A DNA stretch of 64,000 nucleotides from positions 1 through 64,000 of the forward strand of contig CABHOP010000052.1 of the NCBI GenBank assembly GCA_902168085.1, given 5' to 3'. This stretch comes from an uncultured Bacteroides sp. Lineage in GTDB: Bacteria; Bacteroidota; Bacteroidia; Chitinophagales; Chitinophagaceae. The notes under the pieces were generated by a model, which was given only the letters and a program-made list of their open reading frames with translations, did not search any database and was not told where the DNA came from. Positions 15,331-25,225 of the stretch are shown here, piece after piece (the first letter of the stretch is position 1; every line of letters begins with the position of its first letter). Made by a program: the position numbers and the translations under genes.

Positions 15331-16464
15331 CTAGTTAAAGACCTTATCTATAACCCGGAATATACGCTGCATATCATCGGCTGTAAGATTAGAGCCTGAA
15401 GGCAGGCATAGGCCATTTTCAAACAACTTTTCAGAAGTGCCATCGCCATAGAAAGGGCTATCCTTGAATACAGGCTGCAGGTGCATCGGCTTCCATAAAG
15501 GGCGCGATTCTATATTCTCTTCATCCAACGCGAGCCTTAATGTTTCGCGGGTGATGGCACCGGTTTCGGCAGGGTTTACCAATATCGTGCTCAACCAGCG
15601 ATTGCTGAAATAGCCAGCAGGCTCATCCAATAAAGTAATGCCTTTTATACCTTTCAGCTTATTGTAATACTGCTGATATACAGCACGGCGTTGGTCTATA
15701 CGTTTAGCCAGCACTTCCATTTGTCCGCGGCCGATGCCGGCGCAGATATTGCTCATGCGATAATTGTACCCTATATGTGTATGCTCGTAGTGCGGGGCAG
15801 CATCGCGCGCCTGTGTAGCCAGGAAGCGTGCCTTTGCTACTATTGCTGCATCGTGCGCTACCAGGGCACCACCGCCCGATGTGGTAATGATTTTGTTACC
15901 ATTGAACGACAAGATGCTCATTGCACCGTATGTGCCGCACATCTTACCATCTATATGTGAGCCCAGTGCTTCGGCCGCATCTTCTATCACGGGGATATCA
16001 TACTGTGCTGCTATAGCCATTATCTCCTGCATTTTGGCAGGCATGCCATAGAGGTGCACCGGTATGATGGCTTTGGGTGTTTTGCCTTTGGCTATCCTGT
16101 CTTTTATAGCTGCTTCCAGCCATTGTGGCGACATGTTCCAGGTGTCCGTTTCGCTATCTACAAACACAGGTATGGCAGAAAGATATGCTATAGGATTGGC
16201 AGAGGCAGAGAAGGTCATGCTCTGGCAGATAACCTCATCGCCGGGCTGCACGCCTGCCAGTATCAATGCCAGGTGGATGCCCGCGGTACCTGCACTAAGC
16301 GCTGCTGCATGCACATCCTCCTTTAGGAAAGCTGTGATATCCTTTTCAAAATTATCAACGTTTGGCCCCAGTGGTGCTACCCAGTTGGTATCAAAAGCCT
16401 CGTGAATATAGTTAAGTTCCGTACCGCCCATGTGTGGCGAAGAGAGCCATATTTTTGGTTTCAT
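15331..16464 (-). CDS. PglE-like PLP-dependent sugar aminotransferase (DegT/DnrJ/EryC1 family)
   Basis: 377 residues. The PLP Lys is Lys191 in SFNGNKIITTSGGG, and EDAAEALGS near residue 161 supplies the cofactor-binding Asp. The variant with an Asn before the Lys and GGG after is characteristic of PglE/LegC-type enzymes that aminate UDP-4-keto-6-deoxy-GlcNAc. Next to PglD- and PglC-like genes this indicates synthesis of a bacillosamine-like UDP sugar. Last gene of the long minus-strand cluster, 7 bases after the PglD-like gene. The 4,6-dehydratase (PglF) expected for the pathway is not in the window. Confidence 0.88.
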   Translation of the reverse strand: MKPKIWLSSPHMGGTELNYIHEAFDTNWVAPLGPNVDNFEKDITAFLKEDVHAAALSAGTAGIHLALILAGVQPGDEVICQSMTFSASANPIAYLSAIPVFVDSETDTWNMSPQWLEAAIKDRIAKGKTPKAIIPVHLYGMPAKMQEIMAIAAQYDIPVIEDAAEALGSHIDGKMCGTYGAMSILSFNGNKIITTSGGGALVAHDAAIVAKARFLATQARDAAPHYEHTHIGYNYRMSNICAGIGRGQMEVLAKRIDQRRAVYQQYYNKLKGIKGITLLDEPAGYFSNRWLSTILVNPAETGAITRETLRLALDEENIESRPLWKPMHLQPVFKDSPFYGDGTSEKLFENGLCLPSGSNLTADDMQRIFRVIDKVFN

Positions 16465-16471
16465 GTGTGTG

Positions 16472-17077
16472 CTACAATTCTTTAGTCTTAATGATACGTG
16501 CCGGGTTGCCTACTACCGTAGCGCCATCGGGCACATCTTGTATAATCACTGCACCTGCACCTACGGTGCACCACTTACCTATCTTTTTACCGGGAATAAC
16601 TACGGCGCCTGCACCTATATGCGTACCCTCGCCTACTATTACATTTCCACACAGCGTTACATTGGGCGATATATGCACATAGTTGCCAATAATACAATCG
16701 TGATCGACCACAGCATTGGTATTAATGATGCAGTGCCTGCCAATGATAGCGTCTGAATTAATAGACACCCCCGCCATTACTACCGTGCCGCCTTCTATGC
16801 TTACAGATTTTGCTACTATCGCCTTAGGGTGTACAGCAGTATGAAACACTGTATGCGCAGGCAGGCTGCCTACTATACGCCTGCGCGTAGTATTATCGCC
16901 TATAGATATGATAACAGGCGTATCGGCACTTAGTATTTTAGTATCGGGCAATGTGGCGTAATAGCCACAAAGCGGGCCTTTGGGGGCATCATCCCAAACC
17001 TTTATCTCACGGATGCCATTCAGCTCCAGTATATCTATGATAACCTTTCCATGCCCGCTGGCGCCATATACTATCAT
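16472..17077 (-). CDS. PglD/NeuD-family sugar O/N-acetyltransferase
   Basis: 201 residues. N-terminal YGASGHGKVIIDILELNG is the UDP-sugar-binding Rossmann-like subdomain, and from about residue 85 a left-handed beta helix of hexapeptide repeats follows, with the catalytic His in NAVVDHDC (about residue 128). PglD adds the 4-N-acetyl group to UDP-4-amino-sugars. Its 3' end is 7 bases before the aminotransferase, and its start overlaps the end of the PglC-like gene by four bases, so the three form one translational block. Confidence 0.9.
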   Translation of the reverse strand: MIVYGASGHGKVIIDILELNGIREIKVWDDAPKGPLCGYYATLPDTKILSADTPVIISIGDNTTRRRIVGSLPAHTVFHTAVHPKAIVAKSVSIEGGTVVMAGVSINSDAIIGRHCIINTNAVVDHDCIIGNYVHISPNVTLCGNVIVGEGTHIGAGAVVIPGKKIGKWCTVGAGAVIIQDVPDGATVVGNPARIIKTKEL

Positions 17078-17694
17078 GCAGCTTCTTGTTTTGGAGAACC
17101 TTTAAACTTTTCCATCGTAGTAACATCCGTCTGGTTCACACCTTTTGCACGAAACACCTTAGCAACTGTCATGAACAGGATGCGGATATCCAATGCCAAA
17201 GATACATGGTCTACATAGTACACATCATGGCGAAACTTATCTTCCCATGATATGGAGTTGCGGCCATTTACCTGTGCCCAACCCGTGATACCGGGTTTTA
17301 CATCGTGCCGGCGCGCCTGTTGTGCATTATACAGCGGCAGGTATTCTACCAAGAGCGGGCGTGGGCCGACGAGGCTCATGTCGCCCTTTAAAACATTTAT
17401 CAGTTGCGGCAATTCATCGAGCGATGTTTTGCGTACAATTTTTCCTGTGAGGGTAAGCCTGTCGGCATCGGGTAGCAGGTTGCCCTGTGCATCTTTCTTA
17501 TCGTTCATGGTTTTAAACTTCACGATACGAAAGACGCGCCCGTGCTTGCCGGGGCGATGCTGAAAGAAGAATGGCTTACCATTGTTCGCAATAAGCAGCA
17601 ACACAGCCGTCAACAGGATAACAGGTGACAATACCACAAGTATTATCAATGCTATCAGTGCATCAAATAGAGGCTTAATGAAGTTGCGGTACAT
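17074..17694 (-). CDS. PglC-like initiating sugar-phosphate transferase
   Basis: 206 residues, the small monotopic form. An N-terminal hydrophobic re-entrant helix spans residues 9-36, followed by FFFQHRPGKHGRVFRIVKFKTM, the catalytic Asp93-Glu94 in SLDELPQL, and the MSLVGPRPLL and PGITGWAQVNGRN motifs. It transfers a sugar phosphate, here plausibly diacetylbacillosamine-1-P, from UDP to undecaprenyl phosphate on the inner face of the inner membrane and so starts repeat-unit assembly. Overlaps the preceding glycosyltransferase gene by 20 bases. Confidence 0.93.
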   Translation of the reverse strand: MYRNFIKPLFDALIALIILVVLSPVILLTAVLLLIANNGKPFFFQHRPGKHGRVFRIVKFKTMNDKKDAQGNLLPDADRLTLTGKIVRKTSLDELPQLINVLKGDMSLVGPRPLLVEYLPLYNAQQARRHDVKPGITGWAQVNGRNSISWEDKFRHDVYYVDHVSLALDIRILFMTVAKVFRAKGVNQTDVTTMEKFKGSPKQEAA

Positions 17695-18838
17695 CTTGTT
17701 TAATCCAATGGTCTACAAAACCATCTGCCAGCTGCGAAGTAAAATCTTTAGAGCAACTGACAGCATTTGATGCATATGCATCGTGCTGCGCTGCAGTTGT
17801 GCGGAGTATCTTATCTACCGTCTGGTCCATTTCATTCTCTTTGAAATAGATGCCAGCATTGTATTTATCCAGCAGGCGGGCTATTTCGGAAGATTCATTT
17901 ACCATAGCCAGTACCGGTATGCCGCTTGCCAGCAGGTTGAATGTTTTACTGGGTACAGAGCTATTAGTAGCTGCTGTATCGAGGGTTACATAGCCCCAGG
18001 TAGCGATAGATAGCAAATTTGGCAAGTCTGCAAAAGGCACGGGGTCTTTTAGCGTTACATTGTCCATACCTACAGCTAATGCTTGCAGTTGTGCTTTTTT
18101 GCCACCATTACCTACTATTACTACCTGCCATTCGGGGTGGGCAGATAACTTCTTTGCGAGCTCTATTAAATATTCCAAAGGATGGGTTAACCCAAGGTTT
18201 CCAGAATAAAGGATAATGTGCTTCCCTTCAAGGCCCCATTCCTTTTTAAAATCTCTTAATGATGCCTGTGTTGCTTCTGTGGCTTTATTCCACACCGGTA
18301 TCAATTTCACTTTGTCTTTTGCACCAGCGGGCAAGTATTGCTGTATCGCCTGCTTTAGCCCCTCGCCTATCGTAAAGATGCGCTGTGCATGCGGCAGCAC
18401 CTTACCGTTTCGCTTCTGCCAGCGCTTTACAAATACATCTTTTACAAACCCGCCTTTGAATCCTGAAAGCACATCGGGATACAGGTCGTAGATAAGGCAT
18501 GCGTATTGCATCTTTTCTATGCCGGGCGTAAATACAAACAGTGGCGGATTGGATACAAAAAAGAACTTTGTGTTCGCAAGGTCTTCCTGCTTTATCCTAT
18601 CCTTCATCCATTTGTAGAATGCCCACCAGGAACCGAAACGTTTTGTAAAGCTTTCCCTGTTGTATGCGGGGCCTTGCTGTAAGGTAACATTTGCAGGCAG
18701 TTCCTTCATATCATAATCGAACGTGCCATACCATGCTTCGATATTACTATGCGGCAAACGTTGTGCGAATGCTTTTATAATATCGGCAAACAGGTAGTTG
18801 GCCGTCTGGTTTATCAATATGATCTTTTCTTTACCCAC
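17675..18838 (-). CDS. Glycosyltransferase family 4, WbuB-like
   Basis: 387 residues from the GTG at 18838, which directly follows the stop of the carbamoyltransferase gene; the frame runs back to 18901 but that part lies inside the neighbour. GT-B fold: ACLIYDLYPDVLSGF near residue 113, the donor-binding IILYSGNLGLTHPLEYLIELAKKL near residue 215, and PSKTFNLLASGIPVLAM near residue 305. It lies immediately upstream of the PglC-like gene, so it may add the second sugar, but donor and acceptor cannot be assigned. Confidence 0.83.
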   Translation of the reverse strand: MGKEKIILINQTANYLFADIIKAFAQRLPHSNIEAWYGTFDYDMKELPANVTLQQGPAYNRESFTKRFGSWWAFYKWMKDRIKQEDLANTKFFFVSNPPLFVFTPGIEKMQYACLIYDLYPDVLSGFKGGFVKDVFVKRWQKRNGKVLPHAQRIFTIGEGLKQAIQQYLPAGAKDKVKLIPVWNKATEATQASLRDFKKEWGLEGKHIILYSGNLGLTHPLEYLIELAKKLSAHPEWQVVIVGNGGKKAQLQALAVGMDNVTLKDPVPFADLPNLLSIATWGYVTLDTAATNSSVPSKTFNLLASGIPVLAMVNESSEIARLLDKYNAGIYFKENEMDQTVDKILRTTAAQHDAYASNAVSCSKDFTSQLADGFVDHWIKQDVPQLH

Positions 18839-18840
18839 GA

Positions 18841-20568
18841 TTATCTTTCTATAATGCAATTCTCCAACACCAGCATATCCATCTTGGTACGCAAGAAGCA
18901 ATCCAGTGCTTCGGCGGGCGTATTTACGATGGGCTCATTTTCATTGAAAGATGTATTGAGCAAAATAGGTATGCCCGTTTTTTGCCTGAAGGCATCTATC
19001 AATGCATAGTATTTTGGTGATACTGCTTTGTCAACACTCTGCAGGCGGCCGGTGCCATCTACGTGCGTAACAGCAGGTATCAATGTGTGTTTCTCTTTCT
19101 TTATAGGGAATACTTTTTCCATGAACGGCACATTCTCTGAATATTCAAAGAACTCCGGAACGTATTCCTTTAATATAGAAGGTGCAAACGGGCGGAAACT
19201 TTCGCGACGTTTGATTTTGGCATTCAGCAAATCTTTTGCATCGGCACGCCTCGGGTCGGCAAGGATAGAGCGGGCACCCAATGCACGCGGACCAAACTCT
19301 GCCCGACCCTGAAACCAACCTACTACGCCGGCGTTTATGAGACGGTCGGATATATAGTTATAAAAATCATCGCCATCCATACGCTTGTATTCTATATTGC
19401 GCGATTTCAGGAAGGTTTCTATTTCATCGTTGCTAAACCTGCTACCCGTGTATGCAGAATAGATAGGCAGTGCGCGTGGCTTATCGAGCAGTTGATTGTA
19501 CACATAATAAGCACACCCCATAGAGATACCTGCATCGTGACCAGCTGACGGGATGTATAGGTTATCGAAATCGGAATTGGCTAATATCTTGCCATTGGCT
19601 ACAGAGTTCTGCGCCACACCACCTGCTATGCACAAGTTTTTCAACCCGGTACGTTTCTGCAAATGGTTAACGATATGGAATATCAGCTCTTCTGTAAACC
19701 GCTGAACAGATGCAGCAATGTCTTTATGATACTGCGTCAGCTCTTCGCCTTTCGCACGTGCTTTGCCAAATTTTTCTTCAAATAGTGGTGCATACAGGCT
19801 ACCTACAAACGGGATATGGTCATCACCATAGGTTACCACCACATCTTTAGCCGATTTGAAGTAAGACTGGTTCCACGTAAACAAACCATCTTTAGTAAAC
19901 GTAACGATGTCGCGTATCTTATCTACATACTTCGGCTCACCGTAAGGTGCAAGGCCCATTACTTTATACTCATCACCATAATGCGGGAAACCGAGATACT
20001 GTGTAAACGCTGTATAGAAAGTACCCACAGAAACAGGAAAATCTATAGAATCTATTACCTCTATTTTATTACCACGGCCTATGCCTATCATAGTACTGGT
20101 AAAATCACCCGAACCATCAATAGAAAGCAGTGCGGCCTCCTGAAATGGGCTGGCAAAAAAAGCTGATGCCAAATGGCTGCGATGGTGTTCTACCTGGTGT
20201 ATCTTAGGCTTGATAACCGATGCCGGAATACCTGACATGCGCGATAGTTCTTCTTCAAGAGATGCTACCTTTTTGGTATTGCTAAGCCTGTTCAGCACTG
20301 TCTTGATGCCACCCTGCGGATTCTTCAGCAGGTATAGCATTTTCTTATTCAACTTTGCTTTAGGGTCTCTGCCTATGGCTATATGATCCACTTCATTGAG
20401 CGTGATGCCTAATTCATTCAAACAAAACTGAATGGCTTTTTCGGGGAAACCTGCCCAGTGCTTCACGCGGGTGAAACGCTCTTCTTCTGATGCAGCAATA
20501 AGCACTCCGTCTTTCAGGATGGCGGCACTTGAATCAGCATGGTATGCGTTAATACCTAAGATTATCAT
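18841..20568 (-). CDS. NodU/CmcH-family O-carbamoyltransferase
   Basis: 575 residues. The N-terminal Kae1-like ASKHA domain begins MIILGINAYHADSSAAIL, with EEERFTRVKHW and the metal-binding EHHRSHLASAFF near residue 127; CIAGGVAQNSVANGK near residue 315 closes the domain. The C-terminal YrdC-like carbamoyl-transfer domain includes GWFQGRAEFGPRALGARSILADPR. It uses carbamoyl phosphate and ATP to O-carbamoylate a hydroxyl, here most likely a sugar of the surface glycan. In the cluster between two glycosyltransferases. Confidence 0.92.
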   Translation of the reverse strand: MIILGINAYHADSSAAILKDGVLIAASEEERFTRVKHWAGFPEKAIQFCLNELGITLNEVDHIAIGRDPKAKLNKKMLYLLKNPQGGIKTVLNRLSNTKKVASLEEELSRMSGIPASVIKPKIHQVEHHRSHLASAFFASPFQEAALLSIDGSGDFTSTMIGIGRGNKIEVIDSIDFPVSVGTFYTAFTQYLGFPHYGDEYKVMGLAPYGEPKYVDKIRDIVTFTKDGLFTWNQSYFKSAKDVVVTYGDDHIPFVGSLYAPLFEEKFGKARAKGEELTQYHKDIAASVQRFTEELIFHIVNHLQKRTGLKNLCIAGGVAQNSVANGKILANSDFDNLYIPSAGHDAGISMGCAYYVYNQLLDKPRALPIYSAYTGSRFSNDEIETFLKSRNIEYKRMDGDDFYNYISDRLINAGVVGWFQGRAEFGPRALGARSILADPRRADAKDLLNAKIKRRESFRPFAPSILKEYVPEFFEYSENVPFMEKVFPIKKEKHTLIPAVTHVDGTGRLQSVDKAVSPKYYALIDAFRQKTGIPILLNTSFNENEPIVNTPAEALDCFLRTKMDMLVLENCIIER

Positions 20569-20588
20569 AAACTATTTTTCTTGACTAA

Positions 20589-21704
20589 TTAATGGGTAAA
20601 CATGGTTTTATACCCTGCCATGATAGCAGATATATTTATCCTGCTGCCTGCATATGCTGCAGCGGCATTGGATATAGCGGTGTATGCATCATTATTTACA
20701 GATGCCAGCGCATCTATAGCAATAGACATTTCATTTACATCTTCCACACTTACATTATATCCGGCATTGCTGGTAGCCAATCCATTCCATGGAGTATAAT
20801 GACTGGTGATAACAGGCTTGCCAGATGCCAGCGCTTCGTATATGGCATGCCCGAAGTTTTCACTTTTGCTGGGCAGTATAAATGCATGGTAGTTATTTAA
20901 AGCTGCTGTTACTTGCTCCGGTGGCACCGGGCCTTTATAATGCACCTTTACATTTGAAGGCAGGGAACGAATAGTAGCCTGGCACTCTTCCCAGTAGGCT
21001 TCATCTTTTACCGGGCCATAGATATCATAAGTAATATGATTACGGCATTGTTTCAAAGCATTCAGCACTAGCAATATGTTTTTCATAGGGCTGATAAGTG
21101 CTACCGACACCAGTTGAAGCATGCCCGGCTGCTTTGCTAATGGCTTTGGAGCCGTTATGGCTTTGGGCAAATTAGCAACCACCAATGTTTTAACACGATT
21201 GCCAAAAGTCTTTTTTATAAATGCAGCTTCTTCATCGGCGGTAGCATGAAAGATGATCCGCTTATGAACACCTGTAAGCTTTAAGCCCGTGATAAACAAT
21301 TTCTTTTTAAACGATTTTTGCGACAAAGCGCCGGGGTGCAACATGCCCCTTACTGAAAGAATTTTCTGTGCTTTGGTTTTGGTTTGCAGTGGTATTATTG
21401 AGTATTGCTTTGAGAACAGGCCATTTACAAACAGCACATCCGGCTTTACGGCATTCAATATATCCCTGAATTTTTCCTTATTCTCTTCAGAACGATAGTA
21501 AACCTTCGTATTCGGTAAGAAGCTTACCCACTCATCGCGCTTTACATTCAACGCACTCCCATCCAGGTCTTTATCGGAACAATAGATATAAAATTCATAT
21601 CCCGGCTGACCGGCAAAACACTGCACCATATTATTCAGCGATTGAATGGGGCCACCTGCTTTATAAGCAGGGAGAAAATATTCGTAGGTGATAAATACTT
21701 TCAT
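20589..21704 (-). CDS. Glycosyltransferase family 4
   Basis: 371 residues, GT-B fold. The opening ITYEYFLPAYKAGGPIQSL carries the Gly-Gly acceptor loop; VSVALISPMKNILLVLNAL near residue 205 begins the C-terminal donor domain; SENFGHAIYEALASGKPVI near residue 290 has the Glu-x7-Glu motif of GT4. Cytoplasmic, peripheral to the inner membrane. The start overlaps the end of the polymerase-like gene by four bases. Sugar specificity unknown. Confidence 0.88.
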   Translation of the reverse strand: MKVFITYEYFLPAYKAGGPIQSLNNMVQCFAGQPGYEFYIYCSDKDLDGSALNVKRDEWVSFLPNTKVYYRSEENKEKFRDILNAVKPDVLFVNGLFSKQYSIIPLQTKTKAQKILSVRGMLHPGALSQKSFKKKLFITGLKLTGVHKRIIFHATADEEAAFIKKTFGNRVKTLVVANLPKAITAPKPLAKQPGMLQLVSVALISPMKNILLVLNALKQCRNHITYDIYGPVKDEAYWEECQATIRSLPSNVKVHYKGPVPPEQVTAALNNYHAFILPSKSENFGHAIYEALASGKPVITSHYTPWNGLATSNAGYNVSVEDVNEMSIAIDALASVNNDAYTAISNAAAAYAGSRINISAIMAGYKTMFTH

Positions 21705-23143
21705 CGGTTGCTTGTCACATATTTATTCAACCATGCGAATATGAATATCTTGCCGAGTATCATAAACACGATATAGTTCCTTACCGAACCCAGATAAAAT
21801 ATAATGTCAGATTCGAACGTACCCATACTGAGGAAAATACCTATGAATAACGAATACACGAAAATGAGGTTATACTGCTTATTATTAACAATATAATTAG
21901 CTGCCTTGCCAATAAGAAAGGTGATAATCATTAATGGTATTATCATTAACAAGATGCCAAAGTCGATGTATAAATCGCAGAAGTATCCCATAGATATAGA
22001 AGTTCCCTGTTCTGCATTCTTATACTGGCGACCTGTATAATAAGATGTTTTGGTTGAAGGGTCCAGTCTCGATTTATTAGGATTTAAAAATCTTGGAAGA
22101 AACAAGAAACTAATCGTACTACTCAGGTTTTCACCATTGCTATGCTCTATAATATCGGGTACACGTGCGTATACCGTAGAGTATTGCTGCATATACTGCA
22201 TCCTATGCAATAGCACCTCGCCGCCTGTTTTAAATGAATCTGTATCAAACTCTGTAGCCTTTTCCCCCAGGTAATCAAACGCATCACCCGTACTTACCCG
22301 TACTTCCTGTTTCATAGAGCCCTGGTTTAGAAATGCACGGTAGCCGCCTTTTACACTCGACCAGAAAACCATAAAGAAAACCAGGAATATACCTATAGGG
22401 ATAAGGCGCAGGATCAGTTTATTATCGAAATAAGGATTGACCGTAAGGTAGGTAAGCACTACGAAAAATATTACCTCTTTAAAAGAAGAGAAATAAGATA
22501 CAAAGCTCAATACGAATTCGAGTACGACTATCAGTATAATCATATTCCTGTACCCTGTCTTCTTGAGGAAGAATGTAAAGATGAGCATCATAAGCAATAC
22601 TTTCCGAAGTACTGCAAAGGATTGGACTAACTGGTTGAGTGAAGAATTGGAATACGTAATGGCTATGAGCGTAGGGAATATGAGCGTGGTTACTATATAT
22701 GCTGTAATTATTTTCTTTGTATCCAATTTTTCAGCTGCAGCCTTCAATGTATCAAGACCAGGAGAAAAAGCAGGCTTAAATACCCTTGACAGGAAAGATG
22801 CCATTAGCGTAAGCTGACCCAGCGTTGCTGCGACCAATACCTCAGCCTCTTTACTATCATATAATACATCAAGGGGTTTCCCCAGGTAATCGGCATAAAT
22901 AACGCTACCGAATATCTGTATCCAGTGATAACCAAAAAGATACAATAGTACCGGTGGTATATATGGCTTCCATAACTGAGAAATAATGACAGCCAATGAA
23001 ATGCCGCCTATCACAGATACCCAAAGATATTGAGAAAACAAACCATACGCTACTGAAGCAAATAGCAAGAGCGTGATAAAAGACGTATTGTCTTTCAGTT
23101 TGAATTGCTCTTGTGTGCTTCCAAAATTATTGCTAGCTATCAC
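21701..23143 (-). CDS. Wzy-like O-antigen / capsule polymerase
   Basis: 480 residues, strongly hydrophobic with about 11 predicted membrane helices. A large extracytoplasmic loop lies around residues 270-385 and contains GGYRAFLNQG and FLFLPRFLNPNKSRLDP, features seen in Bacteroidota repeat-unit polymerases. It would join lipid-linked repeat units in the periplasm. Family resemblance is by topology and loop motif only, so an alternative such as another membrane glycan ligase is possible. Four-base overlap with genes on both sides. Confidence 0.75.
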   Translation of the reverse strand: MIASNNFGSTQEQFKLKDNTSFITLLLFASVAYGLFSQYLWVSVIGGISLAVIISQLWKPYIPPVLLYLFGYHWIQIFGSVIYADYLGKPLDVLYDSKEAEVLVAATLGQLTLMASFLSRVFKPAFSPGLDTLKAAAEKLDTKKIITAYIVTTLIFPTLIAITYSNSSLNQLVQSFAVLRKVLLMMLIFTFFLKKTGYRNMIILIVVLEFVLSFVSYFSSFKEVIFFVVLTYLTVNPYFDNKLILRLIPIGIFLVFFMVFWSSVKGGYRAFLNQGSMKQEVRVSTGDAFDYLGEKATEFDTDSFKTGGEVLLHRMQYMQQYSTVYARVPDIIEHSNGENLSSTISFLFLPRFLNPNKSRLDPSTKTSYYTGRQYKNAEQGTSISMGYFCDLYIDFGILLMIIPLMIITFLIGKAANYIVNNKQYNLIFVYSLFIGIFLSMGTFESDIIFYLGSVRNYIVFMILGKIFIFAWLNKYVTSNR

Positions 23144-24054
23144 TTACCCGGTATGAGTTTTTTCTTAATGAAATAAAAAGTTATTTGAACCGGACTATCA
23201 ATCTTACCAATCGTTTTCCAGTAACTGTATGCATCTTTAAATTGGCCCTTTAAAAATGCATGGAGCATAAGTGTGTAATAGAATACAAGTTTATTCTTTC
23301 TCAACTGGCTGCGGCCTTCCTTTATCAAAGGTTGCGACAGGTAAGAAAAAAGTTTATTAAAAACCTGTATGTCTTCCTCTATATGCTTTATATAATATTT
23401 GCCCTGCCTGCTAAGCTGGCCACTATGATCGCGAAGGTATATTAAAGGCTGCTTTATAAAGCCTATGTCATGAAATTCCGCTATCCGTACCCACATATCA
23501 AAATCACCGCTTATTATCATAGACTCATTGAACAGGCCAACCTTTTCAATCGCCTTTTTTGCAATAGTGACATTAGCAATATTGCCTGCAATGGAGCCGG
23601 TCATAAAACATATCCTTGCGTGGGTTTCTCTATCTATAATAGCGGGTGTAGTATCTTCTCTTAATTCTTTTATGAGCTTGCTATTTTCATCTATATATCG
23701 TACAGAAGTATAACTAAACCCAATCGTATCGTTACCATTGTGAAACTTGACAATGCTTTCCAAAGCGGCAGGCATCATAATGTCATCCTGCGACCAAAGT
23801 TTGATCAACGACTTTTCAGACTTCCCAATCAGGAAGTTTAAGTTGTAAAACAGGCCCTTGTTTTTTTCATTCCTGTACAGGCGAATACGCTCATCCTTCA
23901 AAGAGTTGAGGTATTCCCAACTACCATCGGTAGAACAATCATCCAGTATAAGGAACTCAATATCGTGCAGGGATTGGTTCAATACACTTTCAACAGATTC
24001 CTTTAAGTATGGCAATCCGTTATAAACCGGCAATATGACACTGATGGTGTGCAT
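23140..24054 (-). CDS. Glycosyltransferase family 2
   Basis: 304 residues, GT-A fold. ISVILPVYNGLPYLKESVESVL opens the domain, with LDDCSTDGS near residue 37 and the metal-binding SQDD near residue 89; SGDFDMWVRIAE near residue 182 is the conserved catalytic-Asp region. It likely adds one residue of the repeat unit from a nucleotide sugar. Overlaps the polymerase-like gene by four bases. Specificity unknown. Confidence 0.88.
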   Translation of the reverse strand: MHTISVILPVYNGLPYLKESVESVLNQSLHDIEFLILDDCSTDGSWEYLNSLKDERIRLYRNEKNKGLFYNLNFLIGKSEKSLIKLWSQDDIMMPAALESIVKFHNGNDTIGFSYTSVRYIDENSKLIKELREDTTPAIIDRETHARICFMTGSIAGNIANVTIAKKAIEKVGLFNESMIISGDFDMWVRIAEFHDIGFIKQPLIYLRDHSGQLSRQGKYYIKHIEEDIQVFNKLFSYLSQPLIKEGRSQLRKNKLVFYYTLMLHAFLKGQFKDAYSYWKTIGKIDSPVQITFYFIKKKLIPGK

Positions 24055-24058
24055 AGTA

Positions 24059-25222
24059 TTATATGCTTTTCAGCAAGGAGGAAATATTATTAACAATTTT
24101 TGAGAATGAAAATTCCTTTACCTGCTGTTTCGATGCGGCGGCGGCTTTAGCATAGATGCCTTTGTCTGAAGCCAATTGAGTGATGTAACCGGCAGTTGCC
24201 TTTATATCTCCCGGTTCTATAATAATGCCATTATTGTTTATCAAATCGATAGCGCCACCTGTAAGTGTGGTAGAGACTATGGGTCGGCCGCAGGCCATAG
24301 CTTCGTTTATTGCTAAGCCCCAGGTTTCTCCCGGCCCTTTGGATGGCAGTATGAAAACATGCGCCATACGATACAGCACCGGCATCTGCTGTTGATTCTG
24401 AAAATCGATAAAGATGATCCTTTTATCATGTGCGGCGGCTTCCTTTAATTGCTGTTCCATTGGCCCGTTACCAGCTATTATAAAGCGATAATGTGGTGCC
24501 GGCAATGCCTTTGCCAGTTGCAGCATAAAGCTAGGGTCTTTCTTTGCTTCCAGCTTGCCGGCAAAAAGCAATACGAAATTATCATCGGTCAACTGCAGTT
24601 CTGCGCGCCAAGCATCAGCGTCTATGGTGTATTTATCATCTGGCTGGCTGAAACGGTCATTATCTATAGCATGGGGTACATGACATAGTTGATTTTCTTT
24701 AAGGCCGTGTGCGCGGAAGTATGCTTTATTATTCGTGCCTACATACAGGGCATAGTCGATGTGCCTGTATACATATCGCAGGAACATCCGGCGCAGTAAT
24801 TTTTTGATACCCTGCTGTTCATCCAGTAAAGTAGAATCGCCGCGAAACAGTACAGGTATCTTACCTTTAAAATGGCGAAGGCAGGCTAAGTGGCTTTTGA
24901 AAGGCCAACCAAAAACCAAGACCGAATCCGCATCCCATTGTTCTATTTCACTTATCAATGTGGGATTATCTATGCCTTTAAAATGATGTGAACCGGGCTG
25001 AGGGGCAATATTTTTTACGAACGTGTAGTCGTAACCTTCCAGCAGTGGAATATCCCAACCTATCACCTTACCAAATCCCGGGTCGTATTTTTCATTCTTC
25101 TGAGATTGTTCCCAGGTATAAAAGACTTTAATGCTAAGCCCCGGTTCTGCAGCCAGCAGTTTAAACCATGGTGCATTGTATTGAATAGGGTGCGTCGTAA
25201 CTATTGCCAATCTATCAGCCAT
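24059..25222 (-). CDS. Glycosyltransferase family 4
   Basis: 387 residues, GT-B fold. N-terminal ATHPIQYNAPWFKLLA is the motif of a Bacteroidota GT4 group; VLLFAGKLEAKKDPSFMLQLA near residue 215 begins the donor domain; GETWGLAINEAMACGRPIV near residue 300 has the Glu-x7-Glu pair. Only three to four bases separate it from each neighbour. Donor sugar unknown. Confidence 0.9.
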   Translation of the reverse strand: MADRLAIVTTHPIQYNAPWFKLLAAEPGLSIKVFYTWEQSQKNEKYDPGFGKVIGWDIPLLEGYDYTFVKNIAPQPGSHHFKGIDNPTLISEIEQWDADSVLVFGWPFKSHLACLRHFKGKIPVLFRGDSTLLDEQQGIKKLLRRMFLRYVYRHIDYALYVGTNNKAYFRAHGLKENQLCHVPHAIDNDRFSQPDDKYTIDADAWRAELQLTDDNFVLLFAGKLEAKKDPSFMLQLAKALPAPHYRFIIAGNGPMEQQLKEAAAHDKRIIFIDFQNQQQMPVLYRMAHVFILPSKGPGETWGLAINEAMACGRPIVSTTLTGGAIDLINNNGIIIEPGDIKATAGYITQLASDKGIYAKAAAASKQQVKEFSFSKIVNNISSLLKSI

Positions 25223-25225
25223 CTG

